DNA of 64,000 nt, taken from contig JADKAQ010000046.1 in the NCBI GenBank assembly GCA_016719105.1, forward strand, positions 496,001 to 560,000, read 5' to 3'. Shown piece after piece: positions 38,962 through 46,458 of this stretch (position 1 is its first letter; each line of letters opens with the position of its first letter). Made by a program: the position numbers and the translations under genes. The notes below the pieces were generated by a model. That model was not told the DNA's origin and did not search any database. It saw nothing but the letters and a program-made list of their open reading frames with translations. The DNA comes from Gemmatimonadota bacterium. Lineage in GTDB: Bacteria > Gemmatimonadota > Gemmatimonadetes > Gemmatimonadales > Gemmatimonadaceae.

Positions 38962-39251
38962 GCGTGGCGGGTGAGAGGTGCACGCTGTACCGCGGCGGCG
39001 GCGATCGAGTTTCGCGGGGCGATGAGTGGTGTGAGGTCGGGGGTGCGTCGATGGGGGGAGGGGACGAAGCGATGGGCGGGCGACCGGCGATGGGGGCGCG
39101 GTGACGGCGTTGCGCCTACGCTCTGTGCGCCCCCCGCGCTCTGTCAGCGGGCCATTGTAGACTTTCGTGCTTGAGGCACTCGCCATATGCTCGTAGAACG
39201 CGCTACGGGCGCTCGCGTGTCTTCGACACTGGGGAACGGAGGGGTGGAAGC

Positions 39252-39809
39252 ATGAGGCGTTTACTGAGCAGTGCACTCGCGACGATCGCGCTACTCGCGC
39301 TTCCGCTGGGTGCGAGCGAAGCGCAGCGGCAGTTTCCGTCTCAGAACCCATGGTTCGTCGACATGGTGGAACCCAAGACGATCACGTGGTACCGCGGATG
39401 CGCGCGCGTGCATTCGAACACGCTCTTCTGCGACTTCGTCGCCACCGCGCAGGTTCTGGGCGGGACGCCCGGGTACCCCGCCCCCTATACGATCTTCTTT
39501 TCGGTCATGCCAACGGACCGGCTGACCTACTACGACATGTGGTCGTGGACGACCCCCAAGGTGCCGGACTGCAGCGGGGCAGACGACAGCTACTGGATTC
39601 CCGCGAGGTGCTCCAAATACATGAAGCGGATGACGATTGGCGGTTCCCTGGATTGGTGGGGCGAAGGGGGCGAGTACCACCGACGTCGCATTCTCTTCCA
39701 CTCCATCTCGACACCGGAACCCGCCTCCATGGCCTTGCTCGCGACCGGGCTGCTCGCCATCGGCGGCGGTGCGCTCCGGCGCCGGCGGCGTATACGTGAT
39801 GCGGCGTAA
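39252..39809 (+). CDS. PEP-CTERM sorted secreted protein
   Basis: 185 residues; ATG 39252 preceded by GGAGGGG. The N-terminal signal peptide is MRRLLSSALATIALLALPLG. The C-terminus is a textbook PEP-CTERM sorting tag: PEPASMA, a hydrophobic helix (LLATGLLAIGGGAL) and a basic tail (RRRRR). Such proteins are cleaved and attached by an exosortase, often near extracellular polysaccharide genes; no exosortase gene is in this window. The core has five cysteines and many aromatic residues and is otherwise unrecognised. Confidence 0.88.
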   Translation: MRRLLSSALATIALLALPLGASEAQRQFPSQNPWFVDMVEPKTITWYRGCARVHSNTLFCDFVATAQVLGGTPGYPAPYTIFFSVMPTDRLTYYDMWSWTTPKVPDCSGADDSYWIPARCSKYMKRMTIGGSLDWWGEGGEYHRRRILFHSISTPEPASMALLATGLLAIGGGALRRRRRIRDAA

Positions 39810-39827
39810 GGCAGGGGCGCGAAGTCC

Positions 39828-40346
39828 ATGAGGCGACTGACACCATCGCGCTGCGCATCAACGGCGTCACGGCTCGTGGTGACCTGCGTCATCGCGGCGA
39901 GCGCCTGCCGCGCCGGCGAGCCGAAGTCGGGGCGCAGCGCGGACAGAGCCGCACACGCCGACTCAACGCCTGACAGCGCACCTCCGTCAGTCGCAACGGC
40001 CGCCGACACATCCCTCGCCACCTTCTGGACGCACTTTCGTGCGGCAGTGTCCGCACGCGACACCGCCGCCATCCTCGCCCTCACCGATCGCGCCTTCGCA
40101 ACCCGCGGCGAGATGGACTCCGACCCGTGGATTCCCCGCGATTCGGCCGGCGTGGTGACCATTCTCGACTCGCTGCTGACCACAGACCCTGGAATCGGGA
40201 GAGAGTCGACGATGTTGGCCATGGTCGCGGCCAGGAGCGCGAGCGAGGTCACACGCGACGTCGTCGCGGGCGAACTCCGCGTCGGGAGTTTCGTTTTCGC
40301 CATGCGCGGAGAGCGCTGGCGTTTCGTGAGGGCCTACCTGCCGTGA
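39828..40346 (+). CDS. Hypothetical lipoprotein
   Basis: 172 residues; starts 18 bp after the PEP-CTERM gene and is probably co-transcribed. A lipobox (IAASAC) follows a basic N-terminus. A low-complexity Ala/Ser/Asp linker leads to a small alpha+beta region (TFWTHFRAAVSARDTAAILALTDRAFATRG ... MRGERWRFVRAYLP). That resembles the NTF2-like layout of a helix first and a strand last. I do not recognise the family with certainty. Confidence 0.7.
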   Translation: MRRLTPSRCASTASRLVVTCVIAASACRAGEPKSGRSADRAAHADSTPDSAPPSVATAADTSLATFWTHFRAAVSARDTAAILALTDRAFATRGEMDSDPWIPRDSAGVVTILDSLLTTDPGIGRESTMLAMVAARSASEVTRDVVAGELRVGSFVFAMRGERWRFVRAYLP

Positions 40347-40670
40347 CCGTCGATTGGCGTTAGGCGTTCATTCGTGGTTGCCCGGGCGCTTCTGACGGGG
40401 GCGCGGGGCACGGAGGGGACGGACGAGACCTGCGGGCGGCTCGGTCACTGGCGCGCCCGCGCCGCGCTCTCCTCCGTGCTCTCCGTGTTAAGGTCGATCT
40501 GGCGGGAGTCGCACGATTTAGTCATGGTGTGTTGTGGCGAGTCATGTACCGCCGCGTGGACCGTTGTCGAAGTCGCATCCGGTCATGGGTAGTCGCGGGG
40601 ACCGAACGTAGTCTTGCCGAATGACAAGCGGCGAGCGAGGATAGCGGTTCCTCTCGATGGGACAGTGCTC
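40347..40670. other. Intergenic region, nothing convincing
   Basis: About 320 bp between two same-strand genes. It holds a CGTTAGGC copy just after the upstream stop (40358-40365) and a small AT-rich patch near 40510-40530 that could be the promoter of the DinB-like gene. No coding frame with credible composition. Confidence 0.4.
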
Positions 40671-41222
40671 ATGCGTCACCCCCTCCATATCCTCGCAGGC
40701 TCCGTCGCGCTTGCCGCCTCGATCGCGTGCGCAACCGCGCCGCTCTCGGCGCAAGGCGCGTCCAAACCGGCCGATCCCAGCCTCGCGGCCATTCACGGCA
40801 ACTGGAAGCAGGTGATCGGCTTCGTCACCGCTTCGGCCGAGGAGTTGTCCGAGGCCGACTACGCGTATCGGCCGGTGCCGACCGTGCGCAGCTTCGGCGA
40901 GTTGATCGGCCACGTGGCCGGTTCGCAGAACATGATCTGCGCGGCCGCACTCGGCGACAAGCAGCCCGCCGAGGATGCCGTGGAGAAGGCGGCGAAGACC
41001 AAGGCGGCGCTGGTGAAGGCGCTCAGGGAATCGAACGCATATTGCGAGAAGGCGTACGCGATTCCGGCATCGCAGGCGGGTATGTCGGTGGAGCTGTTCG
41101 GCGCGCCGTCAACGCGGGCGGGGGCGCTGGCGCTCAACGCCGTGCATGACGGGGAGCACTACGGGAACATCATCACCTACATGCGCATGAAGGGGATGGT
41201 GCCGCCGTCGAGCCGGCGGTAG
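40671..41222 (+). CDS. Secreted DinB-family protein
   Basis: 183 residues from ATG 40671; a signal peptide follows (HILAGSVALAASIACATAPLSAQ). The DinB four-helix bundle has its three metal-binding His candidates in IHGNWKQV, LIGHVAGSQN and HDGEHYGNI, and the typical RSFGELIGHV phrase. Being exported, it is unlikely to use the cytoplasmic thiol cofactors of other members. Function unknown. An upstream ATG at 40614 would hide the signal peptide. Confidence 0.87.
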   Translation: MRHPLHILAGSVALAASIACATAPLSAQGASKPADPSLAAIHGNWKQVIGFVTASAEELSEADYAYRPVPTVRSFGELIGHVAGSQNMICAAALGDKQPAEDAVEKAAKTKAALVKALRESNAYCEKAYAIPASQAGMSVELFGAPSTRAGALALNAVHDGEHYGNIITYMRMKGMVPPSSRR

Positions 41223-41256
41223 GCGGACGTCTTCGCGAGGAGCGCAGGCGCGTCAC

Positions 41257-41655
41257 CTACGCGAGCACCTGCGCTCCTTCGAGTTTTCCGAGAGCGCGAT
41301 CGAACGTCACGACTCGCAACGTGTCGCGATCGTAGTCGGCGTGGATGAGCCGATCGATGAATCCCGGCTGCGACTTCGCGACGCTTCGCGTGGATGCATC
41401 GGCGAGAACCGCGCGTGCGACACCGGTCGTTCGAAAGTGTGAATCACTGACGAGCGCGAGCAAGGTGCGCACCGCATCGGCGTGCGGCACCTCGTAGTGA
41501 TGCCGAAGCGCGAAGTACGTCTCGGCGATCACCAGGTCGGAGATGACGACTGGCGAAGGAGACGCCGCCACGAACTCTCGGGCGGCGGTCGCCTGCTCAG
41601 TGGACACACCCGTGAGTAATCGCAGGGTGACGGAGGTGTCGAGTCCAGCGCTCAC
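41257..41655 (-). CDS. PIN-domain toxin, VapC-like
   Basis: 132 residues from a GTG at 41655 that overlaps the antitoxin stop (GTGA). The PIN fold has its acidic residues: Asp in GLDTSVTLRLL, Glu in SDLVIAETYFALR, Asp in GFIDRLIHADYD and Asp in VVTFDRALGK. VapC toxins are Mg-dependent ribonucleases that cut tRNA or rRNA. The gene is downstream of and coupled to a short ribbon-helix-helix-like antitoxin gene, the usual VapBC order. Confidence 0.88.
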   Translation of the reverse strand: MSAGLDTSVTLRLLTGVSTEQATAAREFVAASPSPVVISDLVIAETYFALRHHYEVPHADAVRTLLALVSDSHFRTTGVARAVLADASTRSVAKSQPGFIDRLIHADYDRDTLRVVTFDRALGKLEGAQVLA

Positions 41656-41933
41656 GTCTTTCGCTCGCGGGCACGACCGCGCGCGACGCTGGCGCGTACG
41701 GCCTCCATGGAATGGTCCTCGACGGTGTTGCCGTATTTGGCGAGCGCACCGAACCAGCCGGGCTTCCACTCCTGCTGGGTTCCGGCGGATGCGCGAGCGC
41801 TCACGCTTTCCGGCGCGTCGAGGATGTAGCGCACCCCCTCGGCGACCAGCTCGCGGACCGTTCGCCCGCGACGGGCGGCTTCCACCTTGAGGCGGCGATA
41901 GAGCGCTTCGTCGAAATCGATGGTCGCTTTCAT
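41652..41933 (-). CDS. Ribbon-helix-helix-like antitoxin, VapB-type
   Basis: 93 residues. The N-terminus MKATIDFDEALYRRLKVEAARRG has the strand-helix-helix pattern of CopG/Arc-type DNA-binding antitoxins (residues 1-45). The C-terminal half, rich in Trp, Glu and Arg, would wrap the toxin. It overlaps the VapC-like gene by 4 bp. Repeated GCTAGCAA/GCTTGCTT boxes sit immediately upstream of its start codon and are probably its operator. Confidence 0.85.
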   Translation of the reverse strand: MKATIDFDEALYRRLKVEAARRGRTVRELVAEGVRYILDAPESVSARASAGTQQEWKPGWFGALAKYGNTVEDHSMEAVRASVARGRARERKT

Positions 41934-41957
41934 GCTAGCAAGCTAGCAAGCTTGCTT
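41934..41957 (-). promoter_or_regulatory. Repeat/palindrome operator of the VapBC-like operon
   Basis: Three 8-bp boxes lie directly upstream of the antitoxin ATG: GCTAGCAA (41934-41941), GCTAGCAA (41942-41949) and GCTTGCTT (41950-41957). The second and third form a perfect 12-bp palindrome AGCAAGCTTGCT (41945-41956). This suits cooperative binding of a dimeric ribbon-helix-helix protein. Confidence 0.65.
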
Positions 41958-42033
41958 GTCGACATCAAGCCGAGGCCGCGATCGGCGCGCCTACCGCCCA
42001 CCGTGAATCGCGTCACCGCGCTACCTTCCCCGC

Positions 42034-42405
42034 ATGGACCGACTCTTCCTCATCATCGCGGCCTTGTCCGGGGCCGTCAGCGTTGGCGCCGGGGCCTTTG
42101 GCGCGCACGCGCTTCGTGCGCGCCTCGAACCGCGCCTGCTCGAGGTGTTCCAGACCGGGGCGCAGTACCAGATGTATCACGCGCTCGCGATGGTGGGCGT
42201 GGCGTGGGTGGCCAGCCGCTGGCCTGGGGCGTTGAGCACCGCGAGCGGCTGGCTGTTCGTGGCGGGGACGGTGCTCTTCTCCGGGTCGCTCTACGCGATG
42301 GCGCTCACCGGCGTGCGCGCGCTCGGCGCCATCACGCCGCTGGGTGGTGTGTGCTTCATCGCCGGCTGGGTGACGCTGGCGGTGGCGGTGATGCGCGAGC
42401 GCTGA
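42034..42405 (+). CDS. DUF423 (YgdD-like) membrane protein
   Basis: 123 residues with four hydrophobic segments (IIAALSGAVSVGAGAFGAHAL, MYHALAMVGVAWVA, TASGWLFVAGTVLFSGSLYAMAL, GGVCFIAGWVTLAVAVM). The GAFGAHAL and FQTGAQYQMYHAL phrases are specific to DUF423/YgdD. Small inner-membrane protein of unknown role. Confidence 0.92.
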   Translation: MDRLFLIIAALSGAVSVGAGAFGAHALRARLEPRLLEVFQTGAQYQMYHALAMVGVAWVASRWPGALSTASGWLFVAGTVLFSGSLYAMALTGVRALGAITPLGGVCFIAGWVTLAVAVMRER

Positions 42406-42433
42406 CGATGAGCGGCGTTAGGCGGCGCGGTAC

Positions 42434-43201
42434 CTAACCACCGATGAGCCCCATCGTCGTCCCCGAAGGGTCGGTGAAGTAGCCGAAGGTCGCCCTCCCC
42501 GGCATCGCCATCGGGTCGCCCAGTCGCTTGCCGCCGGCGGCATCGATCGCGGCGAGCGCGGCCGAGACGTTGGAGGAGTAGACGTAGGCGACGCCGCGCA
42601 GGGCGGGTGTGTGCGACTGGAATACGCCGGCGACGCCGGCGCCAGGGTCGAAGGTGAGGAACTGCGGCATCATTGCCTGCGTCCCCCAGCCGAACTGCTC
42701 GCCGAAGAAGCGAGCGGCGACGTCGAGGTCGCCGGCGTGCATCTCGAGCGAGCAGACGGTCCCGTCAGGCGGCTTGGGTGCATCGCCGAAGGGGATCGGG
42801 ATGCGCGGAATTGCGCCTGGCGGAAGGGCGTCCGCGAGCCCGTAGATCGTCCCGGCCGGATCGGTGACGCGTGCGAGTGTTCCCATCATCGGGACCGACC
42901 ACGGTGCGCGTTCGACGCCCCCTCCGGCGTGCACCACGGCGTCCATGGTTGCGGCGACATTTCGAGTGCCGATGAAGGGGACCATCCCCTGAAAGCCTTC
43001 GGGGTTGTTGGCGCGGAGCGTGACGACCGGTCCCGAGGTGAGCGCCGCCGTCGCGAGTTCCGGCGACAGCTTGTGGAGTTGCCAGCCAAAGACCGTGCTG
43101 TAGAAGGCCGACGAGGCGGCCAAGTCGTTGGCGGAGAGGACGATCATGAGGACCGGGTGTTCGCCCGTGCCTGGTGGAACCGCTGGCATTCCCGTGCCCA
43201 T
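42434..43201 (-). CDS. VOC-family (glyoxalase-like) protein with two domains
   Basis: 255 residues from ATG 43201; the frame is open far upstream without a credible product. Two beta-alpha-beta-beta-beta VOC modules are visible: one from VLMIVLSANDLAASSAFY to VTDPAGTIYGL, the second from CSLEMHAGDLDVAARFFGEQFGW to FTDPSGTTMGLIGG. In both the first metal His is not obvious, so it may be a binding protein or a metal-independent enzyme. Function unknown. Confidence 0.88.
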   Translation of the reverse strand: MGTGMPAVPPGTGEHPVLMIVLSANDLAASSAFYSTVFGWQLHKLSPELATAALTSGPVVTLRANNPEGFQGMVPFIGTRNVAATMDAVVHAGGGVERAPWSVPMMGTLARVTDPAGTIYGLADALPPGAIPRIPIPFGDAPKPPDGTVCSLEMHAGDLDVAARFFGEQFGWGTQAMMPQFLTFDPGAGVAGVFQSHTPALRGVAYVYSSNVSAALAAIDAAGGKRLGDPMAMPGRATFGYFTDPSGTTMGLIGG

Positions 43202-43558
43202 CGTCGTGTCTCCCTTTGGTGGTTCCGCCTGATGGCCGTCACGGCGCTCGGCCCTAACGCCGTCGTACCGGTGGGGGCGTCTCGGCGCGCGGCTGATCTT
43301 ACCGTCGGGCCGCCGTTCGTCAACACGACTCGTCCCCGACTCTTGCGCGCCGCACCCTTGCATCCCAGAGTTGTGGGACGGGCGACCATCCACGCCCAAC
43401 CTCCATGGTCCCGCCCCAGCCGGGATCCCTAGCGGGAGGCAAAGGGGGAGACCCTCGGAGGGAGTCCGGAGTCCATAGCATCGCCACCGCAGGCTCGCTG
43501 GGGGAGTTTGTGCATGGCGCTTTCTATGGGACACATCCGATGACTCGGCATCGCTGAT
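43202..43558. other. Intergenic region, nothing recognised
   Basis: About 350 bp between divergent genes, with a CCTAACG copy at 43253-43259. In the frame of the downstream gene a TGA lies at 43541-43543. I see no other gene. Confidence 0.4.
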
Positions 43559-44329
43559 TTGAAGCGCGTCGTTCGCGCTCGCGCCGCCCGCACGGGCGAA
43601 TCGTACACCGCGGCCCGGGCCGCGCTCCTCAAGACGTCGACACGCCCCGCCCCCGCAACCCGCTCGACGGCGCTCGTCGACGCGCCGCCAGCTGCATACA
43701 CGTCCGCGCCGAACGCTCCATCGTCCGCCACTGATGTGCAGACGCCGAGGCCCTCGGAGTACGCACGCCTTGCCGGGATGAGTGACGAGGCCCTCAAGGT
43801 GAAGTCGGGGTGTGGCTGGGAGAAGTGGGTGCACTCGCTCGACCACGTGAACGCCCGCGCGTGGCCGCATCGCGTGATCGCGCGGTATGTGCACGAGACG
43901 TACAAGCAGCCGTCGTGGTGGGCACAGACCATCGCCGTCGGCTACGAGCGGGTGCGCGGATTACGGGAGACCGGGCAACGGCGCGATGGTCGTTTCGTGG
44001 TGAACAGGTCGCGCACCGTGGAGGCCGGAGTGGGGATGTTGTATCGCCTGGTGCGCGAGCCACGAGAGCGCGCCAAGTGGCTCCCTGGCGTGAGGGTGGC
44101 GTTGCGGTCGGAGCCCGTGGGGAAGGTGGTGCGTTTCACGCTCACCAAGGATGGGACGTCGCTCGAGGTGCGTTTGGAGAGCAAGGGGCGCGGGCGCGGC
44201 GTCATTGCCGTGCAACACGAGGGGATCGCGACCCGGGAGAAGGCCGAGCTGCTGCGCACGTGGTGGGGCGAGGTGCTGGACGCGCTCGTCCTGATGCTCG
44301 GCGCTCGTCGGGGCGCGCGACGACGTTAG
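43559..44329 (+). CDS. Hypothetical protein, possible SRPBCC-like C-terminal domain
   Basis: 256 residues from a TTG at 43559; no ATG or GTG precedes it after the in-frame TGA at 43541, so the start is weakly supported. The N-terminal segment KRVVRARAARTGESYTAARA looks like a short helix-rich motif seen at the start of proteins that accompany DUF4287 and SRPBCC domains. A low-complexity linker follows. The C-terminal 170 residues (SGCGWEKWVHSLDHVNARAW ... LRTWWGEVLDALVLML) resemble an SRPBCC/START-like ligand-binding module. The stop TAG is in CGTTAGGC. Family assignment tentative. Confidence 0.6.
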   Translation: MKRVVRARAARTGESYTAARAALLKTSTRPAPATRSTALVDAPPAAYTSAPNAPSSATDVQTPRPSEYARLAGMSDEALKVKSGCGWEKWVHSLDHVNARAWPHRVIARYVHETYKQPSWWAQTIAVGYERVRGLRETGQRRDGRFVVNRSRTVEAGVGMLYRLVREPRERAKWLPGVRVALRSEPVGKVVRFTLTKDGTSLEVRLESKGRGRGVIAVQHEGIATREKAELLRTWWGEVLDALVLMLGARRGARRR

Positions 44330-44374
44330 GCGGGCATCAGCGTCTGCGGCCGTCGCTCACGAGCGCCGTGGGCG

Positions 44375-44755
44375 TCAGGTGCCGAAGCCCAGTTGCTGCG
44401 CGACCTTGCGCTGCTGCGCGTCGAGCGTGAGGAAGGTGATCTCGGTGGGGTCGTTGGCGAGGTAGAGTGCGCAGGCGAGGTGCCAGCAGTCGGCGCTGCG
44501 TGTATAGCCCGCGTCCAGCACGCGCTGGATCTCCTCGCTCAGCGGACGCGCTGGGAGGATCCACTGCAGGTCGGCCAGATCGACCTCCTCGTGTGAAATG
44601 CCTTCGCGCAGCAACGCGCTTCGCACTTCGGCCTCGAGGAGCGTCGACGCGTACAACCGATCGAACCCCGAGAGGCGCTTCAGCAGGGGCGTGGCCGCTC
44701 GTTCGCCCAGCGATATCGCGACGACGCACGAGCTGTCGACGATTGCCGCCTTCAC
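44375..44755 (-). CDS. PIN-domain toxin, VapC-like (second pair)
   Basis: 126 residues; ATG 44755 overlaps the antitoxin stop codon by 4 bp (ATGA). PIN acidic residues are Asp in AIVDSSCVVA, Glu in LLEAEVRSAL, Asp in RSADCWHLACAL and Asp in LTLDAQQRKVA. Expected to be an endoribonuclease held inactive by the upstream Phd-like antitoxin. Confidence 0.88.
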   Translation of the reverse strand: MKAAIVDSSCVVAISLGERAATPLLKRLSGFDRLYASTLLEAEVRSALLREGISHEEVDLADLQWILPARPLSEEIQRVLDAGYTRSADCWHLACALYLANDPTEITFLTLDAQQRKVAQQLGFGT

Positions 44756-45039
44756 TCGCGTTCCTTGATGAATCGCTTCAGTGCCCCCGGGCGACGCGCC
44801 ACCGCGCGAAGCCCGACTGCGGTCCCAGGCTTCCGGACCGCGGGCGTGACTTCGCCGCGCGCTTCCATCTCCGCGAGGCGCTGTTCGAGCGTCTGTTGTT
44901 GGGGGAGTGTCTCGATCGGGCGCAACTCCGCCGCGGGTTGACCATGCACCGTAATGACGATGGTGCGTCCCTCACGCACCTGCCGGATCAGCGCCGAGAG
45001 TTTCGCCTTGGCGTCGTACAGGGAGTATTCATCACGCAT
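44752..45039 (-). CDS. Phd/YefM-family antitoxin
   Basis: 95 residues. The N-terminal 50 residues (YDAKAKLSALIRQVREGRTIVITVHGQPAAEL) carry the classic Phd/YefM DNA-binding fold. The C-terminal part is charged and likely neutralises the PIN toxin whose gene overlaps by 4 bp. It should repress its own promoter, located in the 100-bp gap to the divergent oxidoreductase gene. Confidence 0.9.
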   Translation of the reverse strand: MRDEYSLYDAKAKLSALIRQVREGRTIVITVHGQPAAELRPIETLPQQQTLEQRLAEMEARGEVTPAVRKPGTAVGLRAVARRPGALKRFIKERE

Positions 45040-45059
45040 GCTGGAGTATATTCTGGTCA

Positions 45060-45067
45060 GACTAGTC
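45060..45067. promoter_or_regulatory. GACTAGTC palindrome upstream of the Phd-like antitoxin
   Basis: An 8-bp perfect palindrome 20 bp upstream of the antitoxin start, next to an AT-rich TATATT patch. The surrounding TCAGACTAGTCAGTCA is partly symmetric. Candidate operator; the divergent gene starts about 75 bp away. Confidence 0.4.
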
Positions 45068-45141
45068 AGTCAATTGTCGGCGCGCGGCGCACGGAGCTCC
45101 GCGCAATCGTGACGCCTCCACTTCTCAAGCGGTGACACCCG

Positions 45142-46185
45142 GTGATGCCCGTTCCGCTCAACGTCGCGCTGGTCGGCTACGGCTTCGCCGGCCGAGTGTT
45201 CCATGCCCCGCTCATCGCCTCGGTGGAAGGGTTACGGTTGCACACCATCGTGTCGAGCCAGGAGGCGCTCGTCCGGGAGCACTGGCCGAGCGTGAGAGTA
45301 CACCGAGAGTTCGACGCCGCCCTGGCCGACCCCGAGACAGACCTCGTCGTGCTGGCCTCGCCTAACGCCGTGCACGCCGAGCAGGCGCATGCGGCGCTGG
45401 GTGCCGGCAAGCATGTCGTGGTGGACAAGCCGTTCACCGTGACTGTTGAGGAGGCCGAGAGCGTCGTGGCGCACGCCGAGCGTGCGGGGCGTGTGGTGTC
45501 GGTGTTCCACAATCGCCGGTGGGACAGCGACTTCCTGACGGTGCGCAAGCTGATCGCCGAGGGGGCGTTAGGCGAGGTGACGTACTTCGAGTCGCGGATC
45601 GATCGGTATCGCCCCGTGGTGCGTGACCGGTGGCGCGAGCGTGCGGGGGCGGGGGCCGGTCTCTGGTACGATCTGGGGCCGCACCTGGTGGATCAGGCGC
45701 TGCAGCTCTTTGGTCCGCCGATTGATGTGATGGCCGACCTGGCGATCCAGCGCGAGGGGGCGCAGGTGGACGACTATTTCCATGTGGTGCTGCGCTATCA
45801 GCGGCTCCGGGTGGTGTTGCATGCGTCGATGCTCGCGGCGGCGAACGATCTCAGGTTCGCGGTGCATGGGACGCGGGGGAGCTACATCAAACTGGGGACC
45901 GATCCGCAGGAGGAGGTGTTGCGGGGCGGTGGCGCGGTAGGCGGGGAAGCGTGGGGCGTCGATCGGCGGCCGGGGGTGCTGACTGTGGCGGAGGGGGATG
46001 GGTTCGCTCGGCGAGAAGTAGATGTGGTCGCGGGGGACTATCGGCGGTTCTATGAGGGGGTGCGGGGGCGATTCGTGGAAGCGGGGGAATCCGGTGCGTG
46101 GAGAGGAGGGGGTGGAGGTGATGCGGTGGGTGGAAGCCGCTCTTCGGAACTGAGGATCGGAAGCGAGCGGAAGCCGACCGTTTAG
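45142..46185 (+). CDS. Gfo/Idh/MocA-family oxidoreductase with frameshifted C-terminus
   Basis: The nominal frame gives 347 residues from GTG 45142 (ATG 45145 also possible). The N-terminal Rossmann domain has VALVGYGFAGRVFHAP. The EKP-type catalytic Lys is in VVVDKPFTV, and YDLGPHLVDQAL completes the substrate side. After about codon 308 the sequence becomes glycine-rich and unlike the family. A conserved-looking end (NPVRGEEGVEVMRW then VEAALRN, stop 46151-46153) appears in another frame. Adding one G to each of two five-G runs (46064-46068 and 46083-46087) restores it. The gene is thus either affected by homopolymer sequencing errors or recently damaged. Confidence 0.82.
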   Translation: MMPVPLNVALVGYGFAGRVFHAPLIASVEGLRLHTIVSSQEALVREHWPSVRVHREFDAALADPETDLVVLASPNAVHAEQAHAALGAGKHVVVDKPFTVTVEEAESVVAHAERAGRVVSVFHNRRWDSDFLTVRKLIAEGALGEVTYFESRIDRYRPVVRDRWRERAGAGAGLWYDLGPHLVDQALQLFGPPIDVMADLAIQREGAQVDDYFHVVLRYQRLRVVLHASMLAAANDLRFAVHGTRGSYIKLGTDPQEEVLRGGGAVGGEAWGVDRRPGVLTVAEGDGFARREVDVVAGDYRRFYEGVRGRFVEAGESGAWRGGGGGDAVGGSRSSELRIGSERKPTV

Positions 46186-46458
46186 TCCTGAACAGTGTGA
46201 CGCTGGCGAAAACCGAGGTTAGTGGACCGAGTCTGCGAGGGCAGTTCGCCATGTGCGACGCTGCCCTCGAATCGCGGTTGTATCTGGTCTCTTCTCAAAT
46301 GCCCTCAGTTCGTCCGACCAACCAGACCCTAGGGGTAACCCTGGTGTTCAGTGTCAGACCTTGGTCGTATGGTAGGGGTTGCCACGCTCTACCTGTCTGA
46401 GCAGCACCGGCCTTTGGTAACCGACGCCACCGTTTCCACCGAGTTGGGAGGCGATTCG
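46186..46458. other. Left boundary of the lower-GC defence segment, with a hairpin
   Basis: About 270 bp between the oxidoreductase and the ATPase operon. CGAGGGCAG (46236-46244) and CTGCCCTCG (46261-46269) form a 9-bp stem with a 16-bp loop, possibly a terminator but without T-tract. The promoter of the plus-strand operon should lie here. GC content drops from this point on. The frame of the ATPase is open back to GTG 46351, but that stretch lacks a ribosome-binding site. Confidence 0.5.
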
